From positions 1-62,146 of the forward strand of contig NZ_AGTS01000029.1 in assembly GCF_000238595.1 (NCBI RefSeq): a stretch of DNA of 62,146 bases, in the 5' to 3' direction. The position numbers were made by a program, and so were the translations under genes. The notes beneath the pieces were generated by a model, which was not told where the DNA came from, did not search any database, and saw nothing but the letters and a program-made list of their open reading frames with translations. The DNA comes from Acidovorax sp. NO-1 (GTDB taxonomy: Bacteria; Pseudomonadota; Gammaproteobacteria; Burkholderiales; Burkholderiaceae_C). Shown one piece after another: positions 50,620 through 59,248 of this stretch (positions are counted from its first letter, which is position 1; each line of letters opens with the position of its first letter).

Positions 50620-51369
50620 ATGGATTCACCCGTGCCGCGCCCCAACGCCAGAGCCTCCGCTCCCAAGAAACCCCCGGCCCGCCCTCGCAGCAAGGCCGTA
50701 GCGCCCCTCAGCGCCAACTCGGCAACCACAACACAATCCCCCATTGAAGAACCCACCCGACGCCCCCGCGGCCGCCCGCGCAAAACCGCCGAAGAACTCG
50801 ACGACGGCAACCGCCGCCGCAAGCTCATGGACGGCGCGGCCAAGCTCTTTCGCACCCAGGGCTTCGCCGCCACCAGCACGCGCGACATTGCTGCGGCCGC
50901 AGGCATGCACAGTGGCTCGCCGTTCTACCACTTCGAAAGCAAAAGCGCGCTGCTCTACGCCGTGATGAGCGAGGGCATGACCATGGCCACGCAAAGCCAG
51001 CAGCAGGCACTCGATGCGTTGCCCACCACGGCCACACCGCGCGAGCAGTTGCACACGCTCATTCGCCACCACTTTGAGATCCTGCTCGGGCCGCGCAGTA
51101 GCTTCATCCCAGTGATGCTTTACGAGTGGCGTTCGCTCACGCCTGCGCAGCGCAAGGGCATTGCCCGCATCAAGGACAGCTACGAGGCCACCTGGATGCC
51201 CGTGCTGGAAGCGCTGGCACAGCAGGGCGCGCTGCAGGCCGAGCCCGGTGTGGCGCGGCTGTTCATCTTCGGGGCGCTCAACTGGGCGGTGCAGTGGTTC
51301 TCGCCCAAGAAGGGCAAGTCGCTTGACGCGCTCACCGACGAGGCGCTGGCCTTGTTCACCCGTTCATAA
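50620..51369 (+). CDS. TetR-family regulator with AT-hook-like N-terminal extension (AtuR-like position)
   Basis: A 249-residue regulator. The TetR helix-turn-helix is TRDIAAAAGMHSGSPFYHFE (residues ~85-108), preceded by the usual FRTQGFAATS. An extra ~65 residues at the N-terminus are Pro/Ala/Arg-rich and include PRGRPRK, an AT-hook core, so it may contact the minor groove. The ligand domain is TetR_C_33-like in appearance. The ATG at 50620 is chosen over a TTG at 50581 in the operator region. It is 28 bp upstream of the SDR-carboxylase gene and probably represses this catabolic operon, as AtuR does for acyclic-terpene genes. Confidence 0.87.
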   Translation: MDSPVPRPNARASAPKKPPARPRSKAVAPLSANSATTTQSPIEEPTRRPRGRPRKTAEELDDGNRRRKLMDGAAKLFRTQGFAATSTRDIAAAAGMHSGSPFYHFESKSALLYAVMSEGMTMATQSQQQALDALPTTATPREQLHTLIRHHFEILLGPRSSFIPVMLYEWRSLTPAQRKGIARIKDSYEATWMPVLEALAQQGALQAEPGVARLFIFGALNWAVQWFSPKKGKSLDALTDEALALFTRS

Positions 51370-51397
51370 CAAACCACCCCATCAAGGCAGAGTCACC

Positions 51398-53938
51398 ATG
51401 GACCCCACCGCGCGCAACGCCTACCAGTCTGTGTTTGCTCCGGGCCTGTTCCAGGGGCAGGTGGTGGTGGTCACCGGCGGCGGCTCGGGTATAGGCCGTT
51501 GCACGGCACACGAGCTGGCGCACCTCGGCGCGCATGTGGTGCTGGTGGGGCGCAAGCCTGAAAAGCTGCTCGCCGTGGCCGAAGAGATCACTGCCGATGG
51601 CGGCCGCGTGTCTTGCCAGGTGTGCGACATCCGCTCCGAAGAAGGCGTGGTCGCGTTGGTGCAGCAGATCGTCGCTGCGCAGGGGCGCATCGATGCGCTG
51701 GTCAACAACGCGGGCGGGCAGTTCATGTCGCGGCTTGAATCCATCAGTGCCAAGGGCTGGGAGGCGGTGCTGAACACCAACCTCACCGGCGGCTTTCTGA
51801 TGGCGCGTGAGTGTTATCGACAGTGGATGGCGCAGCACGGCGGCTCAGTAGTCAACATCGTGGCCGACATGTGGGGCTCCATGCCGGGCATGGGGCACAG
51901 TGGCGCTGCCCGCGCGGGCATGGTCAGCTTGACGGAAACGGCGGCGCTGGAATGGGCGCACAGCGGTGTGCGCGTGAACGCCGTGGCGCCGGGTTACGTC
52001 GCCTCAAGCGGCATGGACAACTACCCGCCCGAGGCGGGCGACATGCTGCGCGCCATGCCGGGCACGGTGCCGCTCGGCCGCTTTGGCAACGAGGCCGAGG
52101 TGTCGGCAGCCATCACCTTTTTGCTCAGCCCGGCAGCCAACTTCATCAGTGGCACCACGTTGCGGGTGGACGGCGCACGGCCCCAGGTGCGCATGGGTTG
52201 GCCGCAGCGCCCGCCCGGTGCCACCGCTGCTGCACACCCGGCCGTGCGGCCATTTGGCGGCTTTCACCGCGCGCAGGTGCCGCAGGTGTTTGCCCCTTCC
52301 CACACCCCCCAAGACCGAGGCCGCATGACCGCCGTCTTCACTTCCCGATTCAACCCAGGCAGCGCCGAGGCCACCCAACGCCGCGCGGCGCTGCAGGCCC
52401 GCCTTCACGCCCTGCGCGCGTTGGAAGAGCGTGCCGCCGCCGCCTCGGCCCGGTCGCTGCCCCAGTTTGAAAAGCGCGGCCAGCTGCTGCCGCGCCAGCG
52501 CGTGGCGCTGCTGCTGGATGCCGGTGCGCCCTGGCTGCCGCTGTGCACGCTGGCGGGCTACCTGCAGGACGTGAAAGACCCCGAGAAGTCCGTGCCCGGT
52601 GGCGGCATGGTTGCGGGCATCGGCTTTGTCAGCGGCGTGCGCTGCATGGTGGTGGCCAGCGATTCAGGCATCGAAGCCGGCGCCATCCAGCCCATGGGCC
52701 TGGAAAAGATCTTGCGCGTGCAGGAAATCGCGCTGCAAAACCGCTTGCCGTTCATCCACCTGGTGGAGAGCGCGGGTGCCAACCTCATGCGCTACCGGGT
52801 GGAGGGCTTCGTGCACGGCGGCACGCTGTTCCGCAACCTCGCGCGGCTGTCGGCGGCGGGCATTCCGGTCATCACTGTGCAGCACGGCTCGGGCACCGCA
52901 GGCGGCGCCTACATGCCGGGGCTGTCGGACGTGGTCATCATGGTGCAGGGCCGCTCGCGCGCCTTCCTGGCCGGGCCGCCGCTGCTCATGGCTGCGACGG
53001 GCGAGATTGCGACGGAAGAAGAACTGGGCGGTGCCGAGATGCATACCGCCGTCTCGGGCCTAGGCGAATACCTGGCGCAGGACGACCGTGAAGCGATTGG
53101 CCTGGCACGCGATGTGGTCGCGCAGCTGGGGTGGAACATGCCCCGGCGACCCAGCGCACCTGGGCCCACCTTGCCCGCAGACGATCTGCTCTCCCTGATG
53201 TCTGCCGACCTGCGCCAACCCGTGGACATGCGCGAGGTGATGGCGCGGCTGGTGGACGGCTCGGAACTGCTCGAATTCAAGGCCCGCTACGGCATGGCCA
53301 CCGTCTGCGCCCAGGGCCACATCCAGGGCCATGCCGTGGGCTTCATCAGCAACAACGGCCCCATCGACGTGGCGGGCGCCAACAAGGCCACGCACTTCAT
53401 CCAGTGGATGTGCCAGCTGGGCCACCCCATCATCTACCTGCAGAACACCACGGGCTACATGGTGGGCAAGGACAGCGAGCAGGGCGGCATGATCAAGCAC
53501 GGCAGCAAGATGATCCAGGCCGTGACCAACGCCACCGTGCCGCAGATCACCATCCAGTGCGGCGCCAGTTTTGGTGCGGGCAACTACGGCATGTGTGGGC
53601 GCGGCTATGCGCCGCGCTTCCTATTCAGCTGGCCCGGTGCCAAGACGGCGGTGATGGGCGGCGAGCAGGCCGCACGCACCATGCAGATCGTGACCGAGGC
53701 GGCGCTGGCGCGCAAAGGCATCACGCCCGACCCGGCCGAATCGCAGGCCCAATTCGACAAGATCGTCGCCATGTTCGAGGCCCAGGCCGATGCGTTCTAC
53801 ACCAGCGGCCTGCTGCTGGACGACGGCGTGATCGACCCGCGCGACACGCGCGCCGTGCTGGCGTTTTGCCTGGACACCTGCGCCGAGGCCCAGGCCCGCA
53901 CGCTGCGGCCCCTGAGCTTTGGCGTGGCGCGGATGTAA
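51398..53938 (+). CDS. fused SDR oxidoreductase and acyl-CoA carboxylase beta subunit (AtuB/AtuC-like)
   Basis: One uninterrupted 846-codon frame. Residues ~1-280 are a short-chain dehydrogenase: VVVTGGGSGIGRCTAHELA, NNAGG, then HSGAARAGMVSLTETAALEW where the usual Y-x3-K motif would be; that replacement is shared with peroxisomal trans-2-enoyl-CoA reductase (PECR). After a ~30-residue Pro-rich linker, residues ~310-846 are a full-length carboxyltransferase beta subunit of 537 residues (FEKRGQLLPRQRVALLLDAG, GSGTAGGAYMPG, FLAGPPLLMAATGEIATEEE, GASFGAGNYGMCGRGYAPRF). The second domain starts with its own Met at 52325 after a weak GAGG, so internal initiation could yield a separate beta subunit. 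The alpha subunit is encoded at 57314. Confidence 0.9.
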   Translation: MDPTARNAYQSVFAPGLFQGQVVVVTGGGSGIGRCTAHELAHLGAHVVLVGRKPEKLLAVAEEITADGGRVSCQVCDIRSEEGVVALVQQIVAAQGRIDALVNNAGGQFMSRLESISAKGWEAVLNTNLTGGFLMARECYRQWMAQHGGSVVNIVADMWGSMPGMGHSGAARAGMVSLTETAALEWAHSGVRVNAVAPGYVASSGMDNYPPEAGDMLRAMPGTVPLGRFGNEAEVSAAITFLLSPAANFISGTTLRVDGARPQVRMGWPQRPPGATAAAHPAVRPFGGFHRAQVPQVFAPSHTPQDRGRMTAVFTSRFNPGSAEATQRRAALQARLHALRALEERAAAASARSLPQFEKRGQLLPRQRVALLLDAGAPWLPLCTLAGYLQDVKDPEKSVPGGGMVAGIGFVSGVRCMVVASDSGIEAGAIQPMGLEKILRVQEIALQNRLPFIHLVESAGANLMRYRVEGFVHGGTLFRNLARLSAAGIPVITVQHGSGTAGGAYMPGLSDVVIMVQGRSRAFLAGPPLLMAATGEIATEEELGGAEMHTAVSGLGEYLAQDDREAIGLARDVVAQLGWNMPRRPSAPGPTLPADDLLSLMSADLRQPVDMREVMARLVDGSELLEFKARYGMATVCAQGHIQGHAVGFISNNGPIDVAGANKATHFIQWMCQLGHPIIYLQNTTGYMVGKDSEQGGMIKHGSKMIQAVTNATVPQITIQCGASFGAGNYGMCGRGYAPRFLFSWPGAKTAVMGGEQAARTMQIVTEAALARKGITPDPAESQAQFDKIVAMFEAQADAFYTSGLLLDDGVIDPRDTRAVLAFCLDTCAEAQARTLRPLSFGVARM

Positions 53939-53961
53939 GCGCTTCGCACGCAATCCCTACG

Positions 53962-55092
53962 ATGGCCGAGCCTCTCAAATACCTGCTCAACGACACCGTG
54001 CCGCCGCGCATTGCGGCCATGGTGCGCCGTGCGTGGCGCAAGTTCGATACCACCGCGTTTCTGCAGCAAGTACAGCCCGGCTACGAATCGCTGGAGCTGA
54101 TGGCGCGCGGCCAGCGCATTGCGCACGCCCTGCAGGCCCACCTGCCGCAAGACGTGCCGCGTGCGCTGGGCGTGCTGGTCGATTCGATGGACCCACCCAT
54201 GGGCCTCGATGCCGCCGGTGAGCCCGATGCGGGTGACCGCCCCTACAGCGCCTTTTTGTACCTGCCGCACAGCATCTATATCGGCACACACGGCCTGCAG
54301 CATTTCGAGGCGGCCATGGCCGCGCAGCATGCGCTGACCCAGCGGTTTACCGCCGAGTTCTGCATACGCCCCTATCTGCTGCACCACCAACAGGCCACGC
54401 TCGCGCGGCTGCGTGACTGGGCGCAGGATGACAACGCCCATGTGCGCCGCCTGGTGAGCGAAGGCATGCGGCCCCGCCTGCCTTGGGCGCCGCGCCTGCC
54501 TGCATTCCAGGCCAACCCGCAGCTGGCCCTGCCGTTGCTCGATGCGCTCAAGGACGACCCATCGTCTTACGTGCGTCGCTCCGTCGCCAACCACCTGGGC
54601 GATATCGCCAAGGACCACCCCGACCTCGCCGTGGGCACCGCGCGCACCTGGCTGCAGGGCGCGCCCGCCCCGCGCGAAGCCCTGGTGCGCCACGGCCTGC
54701 GTTTTCTCATCAAACGCGGCGACGCTGGCGCGCTCGATGCCCTGGGCGTGGGCCATACCGTGGCGCTGGACGTGCGGGCCGCGCGCGTGCTGCCCGCCCG
54801 CGCACGCATCGGCGACAAGGTGCGCATCGAGGTCGAACTGCACAACCCCACACCCCAGCCCCAGCGCGTGTTGGCGGACCTGAAGGTGCACTACGTCAAG
54901 GCCCACGGCGGCGCGGCGCCCAAGGTGTTCAAGCTGCAAACGCTGGACATACCGCCCGGCGCCACCGTGGCCGTGGGCAAGACGCTGTCGCTGCAGCAGA
55001 TGACCACACGCACCCACTACCCCGGCGCGCACCAGGTGGAGCTGGTGCTCAACGGGCGGCCACAGCCGCTGGGGCAATTTCAGCTTTCGTGA
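53962..55092 (+). CDS. AlkC-like DNA glycosylase (HEAT-like repeats plus C-terminal Ig-like domain)
   Basis: A 376-residue protein starting MAEPLKYLLNDTVPPRIAAM, the typical AlkC opening. The N-terminal ~265 residues are helical ALK/HEAT-like repeats (RDWAQDDNAHVRRLVSEGMR, DDPSSYVRRSVANHLGDIAK), the fold of AlkC/AlkD enzymes that excise alkylated bases without flipping them. The last ~110 residues are beta-rich (V-R-I-E-V-E-L-H-N-P-T) and look like the Ig-like domain known in some AlkC proteins. It lies between carboxylase and acyl-CoA dehydrogenase genes of a catabolic operon, an odd place for repair. The ATG at 53962 is 23 bp after the previous stop. Confidence 0.84.
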   Translation: MAEPLKYLLNDTVPPRIAAMVRRAWRKFDTTAFLQQVQPGYESLELMARGQRIAHALQAHLPQDVPRALGVLVDSMDPPMGLDAAGEPDAGDRPYSAFLYLPHSIYIGTHGLQHFEAAMAAQHALTQRFTAEFCIRPYLLHHQQATLARLRDWAQDDNAHVRRLVSEGMRPRLPWAPRLPAFQANPQLALPLLDALKDDPSSYVRRSVANHLGDIAKDHPDLAVGTARTWLQGAPAPREALVRHGLRFLIKRGDAGALDALGVGHTVALDVRAARVLPARARIGDKVRIEVELHNPTPQPQRVLADLKVHYVKAHGGAAPKVFKLQTLDIPPGATVAVGKTLSLQQMTTRTHYPGAHQVELVLNGRPQPLGQFQLS

Positions 55093-55145
55093 TCGAGGTT
55101 TGCAGGCACACAAACATACAAACGCAACAGCAGGAGACAAGCACC

Positions 55146-56324
55146 ATGCAGTTCACACACGAGCACCGCGAGATCCAGAAAACCCTCAAACGCTTCATCG
55201 ACGAAGAGATCAACCCCCATGTGGACGAGTGGGAGGCGGCCGAGATCTTCCCCGCGCACGAGGTCTTCAAGAAGATGGGCAACCTGGGCCTGCTGGGCCT
55301 GTGCAAGCCCGAGGAATACGGCGGGCAGGGGCTGGACTATTCGTACAGCCTGGCCATGGCCGAGGCGCTGGGCCACATCCACTGCGGCGGCGTGCCCATG
55401 GCCATTGGCGTGCAGACCGATATGTGCACCCCGGCGCTGGCGCGCTACGGCAGTGACGAACTCAAGCGCAACTTTCTCGCCCCCGCCATTGCGGGCGACA
55501 TGGTGGGCTGCATTGGTGTGAGCGAGCCTGCGGCGGGCAGCGATGTGTCGGGCATCAAAAGCGTGGCGCGCAAGGACGGCGACGACTATGTGATCACCGG
55601 CCAGAAGATGTGGATCACCAACAGCCTACAGGCCGACTGGATGTGCATGCTGGTGAACACGGGCGAAGGGCCTGTGCACAAGAACAAGAGCCTGGTGATG
55701 GTGCCCATGCGGGATGGCCCGGGCGGCAAGCTCACCAAGGGCATCGAGGTGGCGCAAAAGATCCGCAAGATCGGCATGCACAGCAGCGACACGGGCCTGA
55801 TCTACTTTGACGAGGTGCGCGTGCCGCAGCGCTACCGCATCGGTGCCGAAGGGCAGGGCTTTATCTACCAGATGCAGCAGTTCCAGGAGGAGCGCCTGTG
55901 GTGCGCCGCCAGCACGCTCGAATCGCTGAACCACTGCATCCAGTGGACCATCGACTACGCGCAGGAGCGCAAGTTGTTTGGCGCTACGCTGGCCGACCAG
56001 CAGTGGGTGCAGTTCAAGCTGGCCGAACTCAAGACCGAGGTGGAAGCGCTGCGCGCACTCACCTACCGCGCCTGCGACCTGTATGTGAACGGGCAGGACG
56101 TGCTGGAGCTGGCCAGCATGGCCAAGCTCAAGGCCGGCCGGCTGAACCGCGAGGTGCCGGACATGTGCCTGCAGTTCTGGGGCGGCATGGGCTTCACGCT
56201 GGAGAACAAGGTCTCGCGCATGTACCGCGACGGGCGGCTGGCGTCGATTGGTGGGGGTGCCGATGAAGTCATGCTCGGCATCCTGTCCAAGCTGATGGGC
56301 ATCGCCAAGCAGCCTGTGCACTGA
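55146..56324 (+). CDS. acyl-CoA dehydrogenase (AtuD-like position)
   Basis: A 392-residue flavoenzyme. Motifs: C-I-G-V-S-E-P-A-A-G-S-D-V-S-G-I, Y-V-I-T-G-Q-K-M-W-I-T-N-S and R-K-L-F-G-A-T-L-A-D-Q-Q-W-V-Q. The C-terminal S-I-G-G-G-A-D-E-V-M-L-G-I-L region probably holds the catalytic Glu. The ATG at 55146 follows CAGGAGACAAGCACC, a good ribosome site. In the atu pathway the equivalent enzyme oxidises citronellyl-CoA to geranyl-CoA; the order of genes here supports a related branched-chain substrate, but isovaleryl-type chains are possible. Confidence 0.91.
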   Translation: MQFTHEHREIQKTLKRFIDEEINPHVDEWEAAEIFPAHEVFKKMGNLGLLGLCKPEEYGGQGLDYSYSLAMAEALGHIHCGGVPMAIGVQTDMCTPALARYGSDELKRNFLAPAIAGDMVGCIGVSEPAAGSDVSGIKSVARKDGDDYVITGQKMWITNSLQADWMCMLVNTGEGPVHKNKSLVMVPMRDGPGGKLTKGIEVAQKIRKIGMHSSDTGLIYFDEVRVPQRYRIGAEGQGFIYQMQQFQEERLWCAASTLESLNHCIQWTIDYAQERKLFGATLADQQWVQFKLAELKTEVEALRALTYRACDLYVNGQDVLELASMAKLKAGRLNREVPDMCLQFWGGMGFTLENKVSRMYRDGRLASIGGGADEVMLGILSKLMGIAKQPVH

Positions 56325-56328
56325 CGCC

Positions 56329-57138
56329 ATGAGTGAGGCGCTGTTGATTCACCACGCGCCGCTGGCCAGAGGCTTTGTGGAGACCTGGACACTGAACGAC
56401 CCCGTCAGCCGCAATGCGCTGTCGGTGGCGATGGTGGACGCCCTGCTTGCTGCTTGCGAGCGGGCAGCTGCGGATACCAACCTGCGCGGCGTGGTGCTGC
56501 GCGGGGCGGGTGGGCACTTCTGCGCAGGCGGCAGCCTGGGCGGCTTTGCCAAGACCATCGGCCAGCCTCTGGATGCGGGCGAAGCCGACCCCCTAGTGCC
56601 CCTGAACCGCCGATTCGGCACGCTGCTGCAGGCCCTGTGCGCGCTGCCTCAGTGGCTCATCGTGGTGGTGGAGGGCGCGGCGATGGGCGGTGGCTTTGGC
56701 CTGGTGTGCTGCGCCGACCGTGTGCTGGCCCACACCAGCGCGCAGTTCGCCACGCCCGAGGTCACGCTGGGCATCGTGCCCGCGCAGATCGCGCCGTTTG
56801 TGGTGCGACACCTCGGCCCCGCTGCTGCGCGGCGTTGTTTGCTGACGGGTGAGCGCTGGGATGCTGCGACGGCGCAACGCGCGGGGCTGGTGGATGAGGT
56901 GGTGACTGGCGACATGGAGGCTGCTGTGCAAGCAGCCATCGCACGCCATGCCGCCACAGCGTCGCAGGCCGTGGCCGCTACCAAACGTTTGTTGCTGGCC
57001 CAGGCGGAGACGCCGCTGCCCGCGCTGCTCGACGACGCGGCCATCGCCTTTGCGCAGGCGCTGCGCGGGTCGGAGGCGCCGCAAGGGCTGGCTGCGTTTG
57101 CTGCGCGCAAACCACCGCCGTGGAGTGCGAAGACATGA
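56329..57138 (+). CDS. enoyl-CoA hydratase family protein (AtuE-like position)
   Basis: A 269-residue crotonase starting 4 bp after the dehydrogenase. Oxyanion segments are H-F-C-A-G-G-S-L-G-G-F and VEGAAMGGGFGLVCCADRVL, followed by A-T-P-E-V-T-L-G-I-V-P with the conserved Glu. In the atu/liu schemes this step hydrates the carboxylated enoyl-CoA (isohexenylglutaconyl-CoA or methylglutaconyl-CoA). It lies directly before the biotin-carrying alpha subunit, as atuE before atuF. Confidence 0.89.
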   Translation: MSEALLIHHAPLARGFVETWTLNDPVSRNALSVAMVDALLAACERAAADTNLRGVVLRGAGGHFCAGGSLGGFAKTIGQPLDAGEADPLVPLNRRFGTLLQALCALPQWLIVVVEGAAMGGGFGLVCCADRVLAHTSAQFATPEVTLGIVPAQIAPFVVRHLGPAAARRCLLTGERWDAATAQRAGLVDEVVTGDMEAAVQAAIARHAATASQAVAATKRLLLAQAETPLPALLDDAAIAFAQALRGSEAPQGLAAFAARKPPPWSAKT

Positions 57139-57182
57139 AAAGATTCATCGTCGTTGCGGGATGGGTAACAGCCCATTCGAAA

Positions 57183-57242
57183 CCGTTCACGTTGAGCTTG
57201 TCGAAGCACCGCGCAAGGCTTCGACAAGCTCAGCCCGAACGG
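57183..57242. repeat. inverted pair of the CTTCGACAAGCTCAGCCCGAACGG repeat (second locus)
   Basis: CCGTTCACGTTGAGCTTGTC (from 57183) and CTTCGACAAGCTCAGCCCGA (from 57219) are inverted 24-base arms with a 12-base loop, in the 175-bp gap between the hydratase and biotin carboxylase genes. The same unit is found at 42346-42421 and 46813-46885. Confidence 0.8.
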
Positions 57243-57313
57243 GTTTCCCAAGATCAAGGGCGCCGGGTAGGTGGCGCATGCAGGCGGGCAATGGAGCCGC
57301 GGGGCCACTGCGT

Positions 57314-59248
57314 ATGAAAAAGATACTCATCGCAAACCGATCAGAGATCGCCCGCCGCATCATCCACACCGCCCACCGCATGGGCATCGCAACGGTCGCG
57401 GTCTATTCCGACCCCGATGCCAACGCCCTGCATGTGCGCGAAGCCACGCAGGCCGTGGCGCTGGGCGGCGCCGCCAGTGCCGACACCTACCTGCGCACCG
57501 ACAAGCTCCTGGCCGCGGCGCGCGCCACCGGCGCCGATGCCGTACACCCCGGCTACGGCTTCCTCAGCGAGAACGCCGACTTCGCCCAGGCCGTCGTCGA
57601 TGCCGGCCTGACCTGGATCGGCCCGCCCCCTGCCGCCATCCGCGCGCTGGGCAGCAAGGCGGGGGCCAAGGCGCTGGCGGCGGCGCACGGCGTGCCTTGC
57701 CTGAAGGGTTATGCCGGTGATGACCAGAGCGATGAACGCTTTGCGCAGGAGGCAGCACGCATCGGCTACCCCGCCATGGTCAAGGCCGTGGCGGGTGGGG
57801 GAGGGCGTGGCATGCGGCTGGTCACCGATGCGGCGCAACTGCCCGCAGCGCTAGCCGGCGCGCGGTCCGAAGCGCTGGCGGGCTTTGGCTGTGGCGACCT
57901 GCTCATCGAACGCGCACTGCTGCAGCCGCGCCATGTGGAGGTGCAGATCTTTGCCGACGCTCACGGCGCATGCATCCACCTGGGCGAGCGCGATTGCTCG
58001 GTACAGCGCCGCCACCAGAAGATCATCGAAGAGTCCCCCAGCCCAGCCGTAGACGCAGCATTGCGCGAGCGTATGGGCGCCTGCGCCGTAGCGCTGGCGC
58101 AGGCTGCGGGCTATGTGGGCGCGGGCACGGTGGAGTTTCTTCTCAATGGCAGTGATTTCTATCTGATGGAGATGAACACCCGCCTGCAGGTGGAGCACCC
58201 GGTGACCGAAGCGCTCACGGGGCTAGACCTGGTGGAGTGGCAGATCCGCGTGGCGCGGGGTGAGCCGCTGCCGCTCACGCAAGATCAGGTGCATCTGCAA
58301 GGCCACGCCATCGAGGTGCGCCTGTGCCCCGAAGACGCGCACTTCCGCCCCCATACCGGTCGTGTACTGCAGTTCAGCGCACCACCGGCCGCCGCGTTTG
58401 AGCGGGCTGCGCCGGGCGCGCTGCGCTTTGACCATGCGCTGGAGGAGGGGGCAGAGGTCACGCCTCACTACGACGCCATGCTGGGCAAGCTCATCGTGCA
58501 CGCTCCCACGCGGGCCGAGGCCATTGCCGCGCTGGTGCTTGCGTTGCACAACACCCGCGTGCTGGGCCTGCCCACCAACCGCGCGTTTCTGGCGGCCTGC
58601 CTGCAGCACCCCGTGTTTGCCAGTGGACAGGCGCTGGTGCCGTTCCTGGCGGAGTACGCTGCTGGCCTGCAGGAGTTGCTATTAAATGAAGAGCTATCAG
58701 CGCTTGTTCCTCCTGCGCTAGAGGCCATTTTTGCTTCAAATCCTGCGTCAGATTTGCCTTGTTTCATGGCCCGGTCGCTGCGCCTGCGTCACCAGGGCGA
58801 GGTGCACGCGGTCGCCGTGCGCGAGCTGGGCGGTGGGCGGCTGCAGGTGGAGCAGGCCGGGGCAGAACCTGTGACATTGCAACTGCCCCAGCGCGGTGTG
58901 TATTCCGTGGCGGTGGGGCCGAGGCGTTGGCACTGGCAAACCGGCGGTGTGGACGGTTGGATGGAAGACGCCTCGTGGGAGCCCGCAGCGCGCTCGGGTG
59001 CGGCGGGCGGTGCGACGGAGTTGCGCGCCCCCTTCAACGGCAAGGTGGTCGCGCTGCCCGTGGCAGCAGGCCAGGCGCTGGCGGCGGGCGATACGGTGGT
59101 GGTCATCGAATCCATGAAGCTCGAACACAGCCTGGCCAGCCCCGCAGCCGCCACGGTGGCCGAGCTGCTGGTAGCGCCCGGCCAGCAGGTGTCGCCCGGC
59201 CAGGTGCTGGCCCGCTTTGCACCCGCCACGCAAGGAGCGCCCGCATGA
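57314..59248 (+). CDS. acyl-CoA carboxylase alpha subunit: biotin carboxylase with biotin carrier domain (AtuF-like)
   Basis: A 644-residue subunit that carboxylates biotin with ATP and bicarbonate. Domains: biotin carboxylase (KILIANRSEIARRIIHTAHR start; HPGYGFLSENADFAQ; GGGGRGMRLV ATP loop; EMNTRLQVEHPVTE), a BT-type linker, and a biotinyl domain at the end with VVIESMKLEHSL, the Lys being the biotin site. Residues ~455-480 (LLNEELSALVPPALEAIFAS) are encoded by a dispersed repeat copy. Its partner is the beta domain at 52325-53938. The upstream ATG frame from 56948 is inside the hydratase gene; the ATG at 57314 has a normal start. Its stop overlaps the next gene. Confidence 0.93.
   Translation: MKKILIANRSEIARRIIHTAHRMGIATVAVYSDPDANALHVREATQAVALGGAASADTYLRTDKLLAAARATGADAVHPGYGFLSENADFAQAVVDAGLTWIGPPPAAIRALGSKAGAKALAAAHGVPCLKGYAGDDQSDERFAQEAARIGYPAMVKAVAGGGGRGMRLVTDAAQLPAALAGARSEALAGFGCGDLLIERALLQPRHVEVQIFADAHGACIHLGERDCSVQRRHQKIIEESPSPAVDAALRERMGACAVALAQAAGYVGAGTVEFLLNGSDFYLMEMNTRLQVEHPVTEALTGLDLVEWQIRVARGEPLPLTQDQVHLQGHAIEVRLCPEDAHFRPHTGRVLQFSAPPAAAFERAAPGALRFDHALEEGAEVTPHYDAMLGKLIVHAPTRAEAIAALVLALHNTRVLGLPTNRAFLAACLQHPVFASGQALVPFLAEYAAGLQELLLNEELSALVPPALEAIFASNPASDLPCFMARSLRLRHQGEVHAVAVRELGGGRLQVEQAGAEPVTLQLPQRGVYSVAVGPRRWHWQTGGVDGWMEDASWEPAARSGAAGGATELRAPFNGKVVALPVAAGQALAAGDTVVVIESMKLEHSLASPAAATVAELLVAPGQQVSPGQVLARFAPATQGAPA
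58677..58745 (-). repeat. dispersed short palindromic repeat, copy E, inside the biotin carboxylase gene
   Basis: Lies in the opposite orientation to copies A, C and D: AGCTATCAGCGCTT, a 9-base spacer, then GCGCTAGAGGCCATTTTT, resembling the reverse complement of copy D (AATAGCTGCCAGCGCTT...). The AT-richer island is in frame and encodes about 23 residues between the carboxylase core and the biotinyl domain. Confidence 0.68.
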
